A stretch of 38,399 nt of DNA from a bacterium HR26 (GCA_002898875.1 BEIC01000003.1:1-38399); one strand, 5' to 3'; positions 17,109 through 31,013 are shown, counted from the stretch's first letter. Notes: generated from the letters alone by a model not told the origin. Translations and numbers: made by a program.

Positions 17109-17840
17109 GTGCGCATCCTGATCATCGCCGATATTCACGCGAATCTCGTGGCCCTCGAATCGGTCCTCGCCGCCGCTGGCACGGTCGACGATGTCTGGTG
17201 TTTAGGTGACATCGTCGGGTATGGTCCACGCCCCCGCGAGTGCGTGGAGCGCGTCAGGAGTATTGCGACCGAGGTCAGCGTGGTCGGCAACCACGACTGG
17301 GCCTGTCTGGGCCGGGCTGCCCTCGAGGGGTTCAACCCGATTGCCCAGTACGCGCTGCGCTGGACGATTGCCCAGCTTGGCCGCGAGCACCTGGCCTATC
17401 TCGAGGGGCTGCCGAACCGCGTGATCTCCGGAGCGTGCACCGTCGTGCACGGGAGTCCGCGGAACCCCGTGTGGGAGTACGTCTATAACGCGCATCTGGC
17501 TGCGGTCAACTTCAACTATTTCGACACAGCAATCTGCTTCTTCGGCCACACGCATGTGCCGTTCGTGATCCGCGAGCGGGAGGCGCTCCGTGGTCTGCCA
17601 CCTTACGCGCCGCGTCACGGTGACCGGATTCAGCTCGGTGACGACCGCTACATGATCAATCCCGGCGCGGTCGGCCAGCCACGCGACGGCGACCCCCGCG
17701 CTGCGTATGCGATCTTCGATCCTGACGAGGGCGTGGTGAGCTTCCACCGTGCACACTACGCGATCGAGCAGGTACAGGAGGATATGCGCACTGCCGGCCT
17801 TCCGGAGCCGCTGATTCGCCGCCTCGCGCTCGGGGTATAA
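17109..17840 (+). CDS. Calcineurin-like metallophosphoesterase
   Basis: MRILIIADIHANLVALE, VWCLGDIVGYGPRP, VVGNHDWACLG, VVHGSPRNP, CFFGHTHVPFV. GTG start. Confidence 0.92.
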   Translation: MRILIIADIHANLVALESVLAAAGTVDDVWCLGDIVGYGPRPRECVERVRSIATEVSVVGNHDWACLGRAALEGFNPIAQYALRWTIAQLGREHLAYLEGLPNRVISGACTVVHGSPRNPVWEYVYNAHLAAVNFNYFDTAICFFGHTHVPFVIREREALRGLPPYAPRHGDRIQLGDDRYMINPGAVGQPRDGDPRAAYAIFDPDEGVVSFHRAHYAIEQVQEDMRTAGLPEPLIRRLALGV

Positions 17841-17938
17841 CGCTCCCTGCCGCGGGAGTGAATACTTGTAGTATGAGGCTCGAACGGGACATGACTGGTG
17901 AAGAAACTCGGCAGATGCGAAGGTAGGAGCGATAACGC

Positions 17939-18388
17939 GTGTATCGCCGCATCATCGTACCGGTGAGTGGACTGGCCGGTGACCGCCGGGCGATCGACCT
18001 GGCTGCGGCGATCTGTAGCTCCGGGGAGACCTGGCTCACGCTGGTCTACGTCGTCGAAGTGCCACAGCGATACGCGCTCGACAGCGAGCTGCCGGATCAA
18101 ATCGAGCAGGGGACCAGCATCCTGGAGGCCGCTGCGAGCTATGCGCAGAAGGTGGCTCGCGGTCGCTGGAAGCGGATTACGACCGAGCTGTTGCAGGCCC
18201 GGGTGGCGGCGGCGGCGATCGTGGATGAAGCCATCGAACGCGCGGCAGATGCCATCATCATGGCGACCACGAGCCGCTGGCACCTCGGCGTGCTGACCCA
18301 GGGTGAGACGCTCCCCTACATCCTCGATAATGCGCCGTGCGATGTCGTCGTCATCCGGGTGGCGAGCGAGAGCGAGACGAGAGCATGA
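17939..18388 (+). CDS. Universal stress protein (UspA family)
   Basis: MYRRIIVPVSGLAGDRRAIDLAAAI, LTLVYVVEVP, ADAIIMATTSRW...PYILDNAPCDVVVIR. GTG start. Confidence 0.85.
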   Translation: MYRRIIVPVSGLAGDRRAIDLAAAICSSGETWLTLVYVVEVPQRYALDSELPDQIEQGTSILEAAASYAQKVARGRWKRITTELLQARVAAAAIVDEAIERAADAIIMATTSRWHLGVLTQGETLPYILDNAPCDVVVIRVASESETRA

Positions 18389-18807
18389 GAATCCTCATCG
18401 TTGGTTGTGGTCGAGTCGGCAGTCGACTAGCGACCGAGTTCGTGGCCGAGGGGCACCGGGTCTCGATGGTCGACCAGCGGCAGGAAGCCTTCCGCCGCCT
18501 GCCCGACCGCTTCCCCGGCCAGTTAGTCCTCGGGACCGGGATCGACGAGGATGTCCTCCGTTCGGCGGGGATCGAATCGGCCGACGTCTTCATCGCCGTT
18601 ACCGAGGACGACAACACGAACATCATGGCGGCGCAGATTGCTCAAGTGATCTATCGGGTACCGAAGGTGATCCTGCGGATCTACGATCCAGAGCGTGCTG
18701 AGGTCTACCGCGGGCTGGGGCTTACGGTGATCTGCCCGACGAGAACGGTTGCCGACATGATCGAGGAGCAGGTGCGCCAGGATCGCCCGGTCCGCGTCTC
18801 CGGCTGA
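18385..18807 (+). CDS. TrkA-N (RCK) domain K+ uptake regulatory protein
   Basis: MRILIVGCGRVGSRLATEFVAEGHRVSMVDQ Rossmann GxGxxG; ATGA overlap with the usp stop; ~140 aa. Confidence 0.9.
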   Translation: MRILIVGCGRVGSRLATEFVAEGHRVSMVDQRQEAFRRLPDRFPGQLVLGTGIDEDVLRSAGIESADVFIAVTEDDNTNIMAAQIAQVIYRVPKVILRIYDPERAEVYRGLGLTVICPTRTVADMIEEQVRQDRPVRVSG

Positions 18808-18853
18808 CGCGCAGCAGGCAGGCTACGGCAGCACGCGTGACGGGAGCTCTGTC

Positions 18854-19519
18854 ATGTACATCATCGTCGTTGGCGGCGGGAAAGTCGGCTATTACCTCAC
18901 CAAGACGCTGGTCAACGAGGGGTACGAGGTCTTCCTGATCGAGAAGAACCCGGCAAAGGTACAGGTCTATCGCGATCGGTTCGGCGCCATCGTCATGCAG
19001 GGCGACGGCGCGGAGGTGGCGACGCTGGCTGCGGCCGGTGCGGGGCGGGCCGACGTGGTCATCGCGGTCACTGGCGACGATGAGGACAACCTCGTCATCT
19101 GCCAGATGGCCCGCGAGCGCTTCGGGGTCCGCCGGACGATCGCTCGCGTGAACAACCCGAAGAACGAGGAGCTCTTCCGCAAGCTCGGCATCGACGTGAC
19201 GGTGAGCCAGACCAACGTCATTCTGAGTATCATCGAGCAGCAGATCCCGGAGCGCCCGTTCGTTCACCTCATGGCGCTGCGCCATGCCGACCTGGCCATC
19301 GTCGAGGCTAAGGTCTCCGAGGACTCGCCGGTGATCCATCAGCCGATCTGGCAAATCGAGCTGCCGCCGGAAGCGATCATCACCGCGATCCTGCGCCACG
19401 GGGATCTGATTATCCCAACCGGCCAGACCGTCATCGAGCCGGGCGACGAGCTGATCATCGTGACCAAGCAGCAGCGCGAGGCCGAGCTGCGCGAGCTGAT
19501 CACCGGCCCGGCGGCATAG
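18854..19519 (+). CDS. TrkA family (TrkA-N + TrkA-C) K+ uptake protein
   Basis: MYIIVVGGGKVGYYLTKTLVNEGYEVFLIEKNPAK; C-terminal IIPTGQTVIEPGDELIIVT TrkA-C signature. Confidence 0.92.
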   Translation: MYIIVVGGGKVGYYLTKTLVNEGYEVFLIEKNPAKVQVYRDRFGAIVMQGDGAEVATLAAAGAGRADVVIAVTGDDEDNLVICQMARERFGVRRTIARVNNPKNEELFRKLGIDVTVSQTNVILSIIEQQIPERPFVHLMALRHADLAIVEAKVSEDSPVIHQPIWQIELPPEAIITAILRHGDLIIPTGQTVIEPGDELIIVTKQQREAELRELITGPAA

Positions 19520-19667
19520 TCTTTGTTCACTTACCTTGCGGCCGCGTGGGCCAGTGGGCGAGCGTCCAGGGTGGAGGGATCGGCTGCCCGCCTCTGTCGC
19601 CGGCCGATGGGAGCACTGCTTCAAGCGTTCGAACTCCGCGAGCGAGAGCGAGGGTGAGCGATAGCCC

Positions 19668-22589
19668 TCACACGCTGTGCCCCTCGGCGAGCAGCACGGC
19701 CACCGGCCAGCGCGCGAAGACCTGCGCCAGCGGCAGCCGCGGCGGCTCTCCCGTCGTCATCTCGACAACCTGCCCGGTCAACCGGCACTGCCAGCGGCGT
19801 GGTGCCCCGCCCGGTAGGATGAGCACCGTATCCTGCCAGCTCGGCGGCCCGAGCGGGTAGCTCCGGGTCGGCAGCCCATCCTCCCACGCGACCAGCCGGG
19901 CGGTGAAGCGCGGCACCGCCGTCAGGCTCCACATCTCACCCCGCCGGCGGGTGAACGCGACCACGAACTCCGCGCGCGACCCGTCGCCGGCTGCCGGGAG
20001 GTAGCTCCCGGCCGTGAATAGATCAGGGTAGTCTCGCCGCAGGTGCAGCAGCCGGGCCGTGAGGTGGAGCTTGATCCGGCCGTCTTCCCAGGTCTCGAGG
20101 AGCTCCTCCGCCAGCGCCGGCAGGTCGCCGGCTGCGTGCAACTGCCGGAGTGCGGCTTCCCGGCGGGCAAAGTCGACCGGCCCGCGGTTGTCGGGGTCGA
20201 CCAGCGAGAAGCACCAGAGCTCGCAGCCCTGGTAGAGGTCGGGCACGCCCGGCGCAGTCAGCTTGATTGCGGTCTGGGCCAGGCTGGCGAGGGCGCCGTG
20301 GAAGGCGACAGCCTGCCACAGGCGGCCGAAGTCTTCGCGGAAAGGCTCCGCGCGCCGGTCGGTCAGCAGGGCCTCGGCGAAGCGCACCAGCGCCTGCTCG
20401 TACGCCTCGTTCGGGTTGAGCCAGCTCGTGCGCAGCTTCGCTTCCCGCGCTGCCTTGACGAGATAGCCCTGGAGTCGCGGCAGGAAACCGGCCTGCTCGG
20501 CCGGGTCGAGCGGCCAGGCAGCGAGGAGCGATTGGTAGCAGAGCAGCTCCATGGCCGGGTCGGGGGCCGGCTCACCATCGACGATTGTGCGGAAGGGCGC
20601 AGCGTACTCGCGCCAGCGGCCGACCGCCGCCTGCCAGGCGTCCGGCAGATCGGCCAGGACACAGAGCCGGGCGCGCGCATCCTCGCTGCGCTTGGTGTCG
20701 TGGGTCGAGGTCGCGTTCAGGGTGTACGGCCAGTGCTCTTGCCGCGAGCGGCACCACCGGTGGAAGTCCTCGGGCGCCAGCGGCCCATCAGCCGGCTCGG
20801 CGCCGACCTCGTTGAGAGCCAGCAGGCGGACATCGCGGTAGTGCGCGGTGTCTTCTACCCCCTTCGCCATCGCCGCGCCGGTGAGCTGCTGCCAGCGGCG
20901 GACGAAGCCGAGCCAGTCCTCGCCGGGCCAGTCCTGGGCCAGCAGCACCAGCTTGAGGAAAGCGAGTGCCGCCTCGCCCTCCGGCCAGCGTTGCCTGGCC
21001 TCTGCCAGCGCCTGCTCGATGCATGCCTGGTCAGCCGGCCGCAGAGGCCGGTCGCTGCGGTAGGTGCGGTAGACCGGGAGCGTCGCGGTGACCTCGAACA
21101 GCGCCCGGCGCAGCTCGCCCACGGTGAGATCTCGCCCTTCCGGGCACAGCCGAGCGAGTTTCGCCAGCCGGCTAGCCAGCAGGTCCAGTTCGGCGCTGAA
21201 GAGCTCGTGGAGAACCTGCCGGCGTGCCTGGTCGGCGACTTCGGCAAAGGGCGGAACCTCGCTCGTCTGGTGCTCGCTGACCGGGCGCACGGTCACGCTG
21301 CCCGATGGATCCGCGGCCGTGAGCTCCGGCGCACTTGCCCGCCGCTCGACCTCGGCCCACGCTATCCCGGCAACCGACAGCGCGGTGTTGGCCGCGTATA
21401 GCCGCGCGCTCCCTTCCGGATGGAGGAAGAGTCGCGTCACCTGCCGCGCGAACTCGTACCCGGTCGTCCCGGCAACTGGCCACTCTTCCGGGAGCTCTTC
21501 GTCGCCGGTCAGGATCTTCTCGACCAGGATGTAACATGGCAGCTCCTGGCTCGCCGGCTGGTCGCCGAGCGCGTGCCACAAGCGTCGATGGAGCATCTCC
21601 AGGTAGCCGTCCGGGTCGGCCAGCCCGTCGATGTGGTCGATCCGGAGGCCGGTGACCTGGGCAGAGCGAACGAGGTCGACAATCAGGCGATGGGTGGCGT
21701 CGAAGACGAGCGGGTCTTCCACGCGCACCCCGGCGAGGTCGGCGATGTCGAAGAAGCGGCGATAGTTGAGCTGGCTGATGGTGCTGCGCCAGAACGCTGG
21801 CCGGTAGTGCTGGACTGCGATGAGCCGGTCGAGCCGCTGGGTCGCCTCCGCCCCAGTGCGCGGGTCGAAGCGGTCGAGCGCCGCGGAGATTGCCTGCTCC
21901 AGCTCGGGGAAGGCGGGTAGCAGCGCGCGGAGCTGGTGGGCCACCGCGTCAGGCGCCAGGACTCCCGCCTCCACCTGCCCGGCCAGCCGCTCGATGGCGC
22001 GGCGGAGCATTGGGTCGGAATGCTGCGGCAGCGTCTCAGTGACCGCTTCCAGCGCCATTCTCCAGCCGTGCCGGTTCAGTGGGAGACGGCGGACGTAGTA
22101 GTGGAGAGCGAAGCCGTCGTCGTCCCAGCCCAACTGCACCTCGCCGGCCCGGAGCGCCTCGGCGTAGCGCCGGCCGAGGAGCGGCAGCAGGAGCTGCCCC
22201 TCAAGACCCGGCCACGGAGGATCCCAGTCGATGTCGAAGAAGCGGGCATCCGGCGAGGCCCGGCCGTTCTGGAGTACGGCCCGCCAGCGCGGGTTCTCCT
22301 CGTGGGCTGCCTGGTGATTCGGCACGATGTCGAGCACGAGCCCCTGACCGTGCTCGCGGAGGGCCGCGCTCAGGCGGGCGAACCCTTCAGGCCCGCCGAG
22401 AGCGGAGCTGATCCGGGTCGGATCGGTCACGTCATAGCCGTGGGTGCTCCCGCTGCGGGCCTGGAAGATCGGCGAGAGGTAGAGGTCGGAGACACCGAGC
22501 GCGGCGAGATAGGGGACGATCGTGCGTGCCTGGTCGAAGCTCATCTCCGGGCCGAGCTGGAGCCGGTAGGTCGCCGCCGGGACGCGCAT
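19668..22589 (-). CDS. treY: Malto-oligosyltrehalose synthase
   Basis: MRVPAATYRLQLGPEMSFDQARTIVPYLAALGVSDLYLSPIFQARSGSTHGYDVTDPTRISSALGG, GLVLDIVPNHQA, TGLRIDHIDGLADP, ATSTHDTKRSEDARARL. ATG at 22589 preferred to the track start at 22652. Confidence 0.95.
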   Translation of the reverse strand: MRVPAATYRLQLGPEMSFDQARTIVPYLAALGVSDLYLSPIFQARSGSTHGYDVTDPTRISSALGGPEGFARLSAALREHGQGLVLDIVPNHQAAHEENPRWRAVLQNGRASPDARFFDIDWDPPWPGLEGQLLLPLLGRRYAEALRAGEVQLGWDDDGFALHYYVRRLPLNRHGWRMALEAVTETLPQHSDPMLRRAIERLAGQVEAGVLAPDAVAHQLRALLPAFPELEQAISAALDRFDPRTGAEATQRLDRLIAVQHYRPAFWRSTISQLNYRRFFDIADLAGVRVEDPLVFDATHRLIVDLVRSAQVTGLRIDHIDGLADPDGYLEMLHRRLWHALGDQPASQELPCYILVEKILTGDEELPEEWPVAGTTGYEFARQVTRLFLHPEGSARLYAANTALSVAGIAWAEVERRASAPELTAADPSGSVTVRPVSEHQTSEVPPFAEVADQARRQVLHELFSAELDLLASRLAKLARLCPEGRDLTVGELRRALFEVTATLPVYRTYRSDRPLRPADQACIEQALAEARQRWPEGEAALAFLKLVLLAQDWPGEDWLGFVRRWQQLTGAAMAKGVEDTAHYRDVRLLALNEVGAEPADGPLAPEDFHRWCRSRQEHWPYTLNATSTHDTKRSEDARARLCVLADLPDAWQAAVGRWREYAAPFRTIVDGEPAPDPAMELLCYQSLLAAWPLDPAEQAGFLPRLQGYLVKAAREAKLRTSWLNPNEAYEQALVRFAEALLTDRRAEPFREDFGRLWQAVAFHGALASLAQTAIKLTAPGVPDLYQGCELWCFSLVDPDNRGPVDFARREAALRQLHAAGDLPALAEELLETWEDGRIKLHLTARLLHLRRDYPDLFTAGSYLPAAGDGSRAEFVVAFTRRRGEMWSLTAVPRFTARLVAWEDGLPTRSYPLGPPSWQDTVLILPGGAPRRWQCRLTGQVVEMTTGEPPRLPLAQVFARWPVAVLLAEGHSV

Positions 22590-22597
22590 AGCCGGCC

Positions 22598-25018
22598 TCA
22601 CTCGACCGCGATCCAGAGCGCCTTGCAGAGCTGCCGGAAAGCCTGGATCCACTCCAGCGCCGCATCATCACCCCGCTCGTAGCGCCAGCTCATCTCCGGG
22701 TAGACCGTGTGCAAGACCTCGTAGACGATGTTCTGGACGAGCCAGGTGTTGACCGGTTCCTTGAGGCGCGGTGCGACCGATGACAGGCCGGTCAAGAGAC
22801 CCAGGAGCTCACGGTCCTCTGGGCTCACCCGCCAGCGCTCGGCGGCTCGCTCCAGCGCTCGCTGCAGGGCGTAGGCAAGCCCATGCTGGTCCAGGTCCAG
22901 GTGCCAGGTCTCAGCCTCGCTGAAGAGCCGATCGATCCGCTCGAAGTCGGGCTGTGGAGACTCGATCTCCCGGCGCAGATCGGCGTTGACGGTGAAGCGG
23001 GCCGCGGTCTGGAACGCCGGCGGGATCGGCACGCCGAGGTCGGCGAGAAAGCGCATGAGCGGCTGGCTATCCTCGTACAGATGGCGATACATCCCCTCGG
23101 CCTCTTGCAGCGTCGACTCGAGGATCAGATCGAGGATCTTCCGCTGCTCGTCGCGGAAGAGCGTCCGGAGCGAGTAGGTGGCCGGCCGGAAGTGCTCATC
23201 GAGCGCGCGGATCGTCTCCGGGATGTCGGCCCGCGCGAAGCTCTCGGTGAGCGCGTTCACCAGCTCCTGATACGCCCGCTCGTCATGGTCGCCTCGCACC
23301 CCGCTGATCACGTTGTGATCGCCGAGGTGGAGCGCAGCCACATTGAACACGGCTGATTCCTCCGTAATCAGCGATCGTACCTGGATCTGGCCGGTCAACA
23401 GGTGTGCCCGGCCCGCTTCCTGGACATCGAGCGCGAGCCGATCCACTTGGTAGCAGGCGACTGAGACGGACTCTGGGTAGCCTTCGAAGAGGGCGCTGAC
23501 CGCGTAGTGTGCCGCGACTTTGGGGAGGTCGACGCGCGCCGGGAGCACGAACCGCTCGTAGGCGACTCGTCCGTTGCCGATCTCGGGGATGTTGCTCGGT
23601 GCCTTCTCCAGGATCGCCAGGAACTGCTCCTCGAACCGGTTACCGAAGAGCTCCTCGGCGAGCTGGATCGCCCGACCGGCGTACTGGAGCACCTGCACCG
23701 TCTCGATGCCGGAGATCTCGTCGAAGAACCAGCCGCAGCTCGTGTACATCAACAGTGCGTGCCGCTGAAGCTCGAGGAGCTTGAGCGCCGTCACCCGCTC
23801 GTCCGGCTCGAGCGTGCGGCGCTGCCAGCGCTCCAGGAAGCGGGTGACGTTGTCCTGCGCGCGGTCGAGAATGACGCTGATGTAGTCGTCTCTGGCTGCC
23901 CAGGGATCGGTGAAGAGCTCGCTGCCCATTCGCTCGTACAGGGGGGCCAGCGTGTCGCGCAGCCAGTCGAGCGCCTCGCGCAGCGGCGCGCGCCACTCTT
24001 GAGTCCATCCGGGGTGCATACCGGTGTTGCACCCGCAGTTACTGCGCCAGCGCTCGACGCCGTGGGCGCAGCTCCAGGAGGTGAACTCCTGGACCTCAGC
24101 CTCCCAGGCCGGCGGATGCTGAGCCAGGTAGGCCGCGTAGTTTGTCAGCGCGACGTCGGAGCTGGACTCAATGCGCTCGAGCGCGAAGGCGAGCGCCATG
24201 TCGCCGAAGCGATGATGGTGGCCGTAGGTCTCCCCGTCGGTCGCCACATGGACGAGCGGCTCGCCCTTCGCGTCCCAGGCGGCCGCGAGGAGGCGCTGGG
24301 CGAAGCGCTCGCCGCTGTTGAGCAAGTCGCCGAAGGCGATCTCCCGCGAGATCGGCCCGTTGTAGAAGAAGACCACGATTGAGCGCCCGGAAGGCAGGCT
24401 GACCAGGTAGGGTCTGGTCGTATCCACTCGGCCATCGGAGACGTCCTGCCAGTCCCCGCCCTCGCGTGGCCTCACCCGCCTTGCCTGGTGCGGAGCGAGG
24501 ATGGTGAAGGCGATGCCGTGCTCGGCCAGGATGTCAAGCGTCTCGAGGTCGACGGCGGTCTCAGGCAGCCACATGCCGACCGGGGTGCGGCCGAAGCGTG
24601 CTTCGAAGTCGCGGATGCCCCAGATCACCTGGGTACGCTTGTCCCGCGAGTTGGCGAGGGGCATGATGATGTGGTTGTACGCCTGCGCCATCGCCGAACC
24701 GTGGCCGTCGAAGCGCACCTGGCTCTCACGGTCGGCCGCCAGGATCGCCTGGTAGACCGCCGGCTCCTGCTCGGCCAGCCAGGCCAGCAGCGTCGGGCCG
24801 AAGTTGAAGCTGATGCGGGCGTAGTTGTCGACGATCTTGACGATCCGTCCCTCGCTGTTGAGGATGCGCGACCAGGCATTCGGCCCGTAGCACTCGGCAG
24901 TTATCCGCGCATTCCAGTCGTGGTAGGGATACGCCGAGTCCTGGAGCTCGACGACTTCGAGCCAGGGATTCTCGCGCGGTGGCTGGTAGAAGTGACCATG
25001 TATACAAATATGCTTCAT
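22598..25018 (-). CDS. Glycoside hydrolase family 57 protein (DUF3536-type C-terminus)
   Basis: MKHICIHGHFYQPPRENPWLEVVE, VGMWLPETAVDLETLDIL, HVATDGETYGHHHRFGDMAL, AARDDYISVILDRAQDN: GH57 motifs. Confidence 0.9.
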   Translation of the reverse strand: MKHICIHGHFYQPPRENPWLEVVELQDSAYPYHDWNARITAECYGPNAWSRILNSEGRIVKIVDNYARISFNFGPTLLAWLAEQEPAVYQAILAADRESQVRFDGHGSAMAQAYNHIIMPLANSRDKRTQVIWGIRDFEARFGRTPVGMWLPETAVDLETLDILAEHGIAFTILAPHQARRVRPREGGDWQDVSDGRVDTTRPYLVSLPSGRSIVVFFYNGPISREIAFGDLLNSGERFAQRLLAAAWDAKGEPLVHVATDGETYGHHHRFGDMALAFALERIESSSDVALTNYAAYLAQHPPAWEAEVQEFTSWSCAHGVERWRSNCGCNTGMHPGWTQEWRAPLREALDWLRDTLAPLYERMGSELFTDPWAARDDYISVILDRAQDNVTRFLERWQRRTLEPDERVTALKLLELQRHALLMYTSCGWFFDEISGIETVQVLQYAGRAIQLAEELFGNRFEEQFLAILEKAPSNIPEIGNGRVAYERFVLPARVDLPKVAAHYAVSALFEGYPESVSVACYQVDRLALDVQEAGRAHLLTGQIQVRSLITEESAVFNVAALHLGDHNVISGVRGDHDERAYQELVNALTESFARADIPETIRALDEHFRPATYSLRTLFRDEQRKILDLILESTLQEAEGMYRHLYEDSQPLMRFLADLGVPIPPAFQTAARFTVNADLRREIESPQPDFERIDRLFSEAETWHLDLDQHGLAYALQRALERAAERWRVSPEDRELLGLLTGLSSVAPRLKEPVNTWLVQNIVYEVLHTVYPEMSWRYERGDDAALEWIQAFRQLCKALWIAVE

Positions 25019-25047
25019 GCAGGCTCCATACCTCTTCTCGTGGCAAT

Positions 25048-25104
25048 CACGAACGGGTCCACCGTCTCTTCATTTCATGCGTTCGTGCGGCCTCAATGAG
25101 GCCG
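25048..25104 (-). promoter_or_regulatory. Two adjacent inverted repeats in the treZ/GH57 spacer
   Basis: CGGCCTCA-A-TGAGGCCG (25088-25104) abutting CACGAACG-N24-CGTTCGTG (25048-25087); both arms perfect 8 bp. Confidence 0.5.
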
Positions 25105-25117
25105 AAGCAGCTATCCC

Positions 25118-26965
<1,848 letters not shown>

Positions 26966-27043
26966 CGTGATCGCTCCCTTCATCCCTCTGACGACGTCTG
27001 GCTACGCCTGCCGGTAGCAAGCCCAGCGCAGCCGGGAGAAGGT

Positions 27044-28965
<1,922 letters not shown>

Positions 28966-28969
<4 letters not shown>

Positions 28970-31013
28970 GCCTCACCCCCTTGTCGTCGCAGCTGATCTA
29001 TGTGCGTCAGCAGTGCCCGCAGGGCGGCGGAGCCGGTGAAGTCTTCGAGCGCGTAGCGCGCCTTGCGACGCCAGTTCGGTTGCTCCAGGCCGGTGCCAGG
29101 CCGGTTCTGCGGCTCGGTCTCCAACCACAGGTCTTCGAGATTGATCACGAGCGCCTGAGCGGGGCTGGCGGCGAGGAAGGTCAGGAAGCCGTGAAGCGCG
29201 GCGAGCGCTTCGTCCCCTTCGACGGCGGTGAGACAGCCTCGCTGCCGTAGCCAAGCCAGCAACCGCTGCCGCTCCTCAGCAGGCCAGGACTCCCAGAGGG
29301 CGGCGAACGGCGGCAGGTCGTGCGTGTCCAGGCAGGCGAGCGAGTTCCGTGGTGGGGATTGGGCCTGGCCACCGGGCCTCAGCTCGAAGGGTAGGACGTA
29401 CATCCGGAGCAGCCCGTGCCGTGCCATGGCCCGGCGTACCGCGCCCGGGACCGTGCCGAGGTCCTCACCGACGACGATGCAGCGGCAGCGGTGCGACTCG
29501 AGCGCCAGCACGGCGTACATCTCTTCGGCTGGGTAGCGGATGTAGGCACCATCCCGGCCGTTGCTGCCAGCCGGCACGAGGTACAGCCGGTGCAGCCCCA
29601 TCACGTGATCGATTCTGAGCATGCCGGCGTGGCACAGATGATGGCGGAGGCAAGCTCGGAGGTAACTGTAGCCGTCTTCCCGCTGCCGCTCTGGGTGCAG
29701 CGGTGGGAAGCCCCACACTTGGCCCTCCTCGAAGAACGGGTCAGGAGGCGCGCCGGCGCTGACGCCCTGGAGGAAGAGATCGCGGAATCGCCAGGTGTCG
29801 AACCCATCCGGATGGACGCCGACCGGCAGGTCGAGGTAGAGCCCCAGCCCGTCCTGACCGCTGCGCTGCGCGAGGTGCTGCACCTGCTGCTCGGCTGCCC
29901 ACTGCACGTAGAGATGGTAGCGGGCGACGGCGGGGTCGCCGCCGGTGCGCTGCCCGCTGCGCAGGGGTTCCGGCCAGGCGGACCAGCCTGCGCGGTAACG
30001 CTCGACCGTGGCTCGGAAGGCAGCGTATCGCTCGGCTTCCGGGTGTGCGGCACGCCAGGCTTCGAGCTCCTCGCGCCGGGGGCCGGGCGTCTCCCAGCAC
30101 TGGTGGGCCAAGAGCTCCAGCACGCGCCGTCGCAGGCGCATCCCTGCCTGGTAGTCGACCAAGCGCTCGCTGCGGAGACGGCGGAGCTCCTCCTGGAAGT
30201 CGCGGGAGGCCACGAGGTCCTGAGCAGCACGGCTAGCCTGGAATTCCGGGAGCGCGGTCACATCGAGGTAGAACTCATTCCAGAAGAGGCGGCTGACCGG
30301 GGTGTAAGGGCTGATCTCGAACGGCTCATCGAGATAGGACGCCAGGAGCGGCAGCGTGCCAGTGAACTGCCCTCCCTGGCGTTTTGTCCAGATCAGCAGG
30401 TCGGCGAGGTCACTGAAGTTGCCGGCGCTCCAGCTTCGATCGCTGGTCAACGCGTACAGCGGCAGGAAGGTGCCCCAGGCACGCGCCTGCTCACCGCCGG
30501 GCTGCCAGGCCCGGCCCGGCGCGGCGATGACCGTTGCGGTAGCTAGCCCACCGTCGGGGAACTGGAGGCTCAGCCGGTGGTACCCCCAGGGGAGCCCCTT
30601 GGGCAACGGGAGCGAGCGGACGACGTAGCGACGGCCGTCGATCGACCCCGAGCCGGTGACTGGCAGTTGGCCCAGGTCCGCGTGCAGCTCCCGGCTCGAC
30701 CCGTCCTCGAGCGCGAGCTGGGCGGCGAGCTGCCCGCCGTCGAGCTCGGACGGCAGCCGCAGGAGCAGCTTTGCCGGCTCATCGTCCCAGGCGACCACCA
30801 CCGGCTCGCAGCGGCGGCTCCACTGCTCAACGTCGCGAGCTCGGAGCAGCTCAGGGGCTTCGTCGGGTCGCTCGATCGGGATGCCGAGCGCTCGCAGGAT
30901 GGCCAGCAACGCCTCAGGGCGTGCGACCTGGCGCTGTCCTCGGATATCGCGATAGGCAATCTGGATGCCGTGGGAGAAAGCGAGCTGGCGAAGCTCTCGG
31001 AACCCCGTCGATC

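Noticed and set aside
17844-17859. CTCCC-TGCCGC-GGGAG as terminator of the first metallophosphoesterase
   Set aside because: Only a 5-bp stem with no T-tract; not distinguishable from chance.
20043-21401. 452-aa plus-strand ORF antisense to treY
   Set aside because: Shadow ORF without recognisable motifs.
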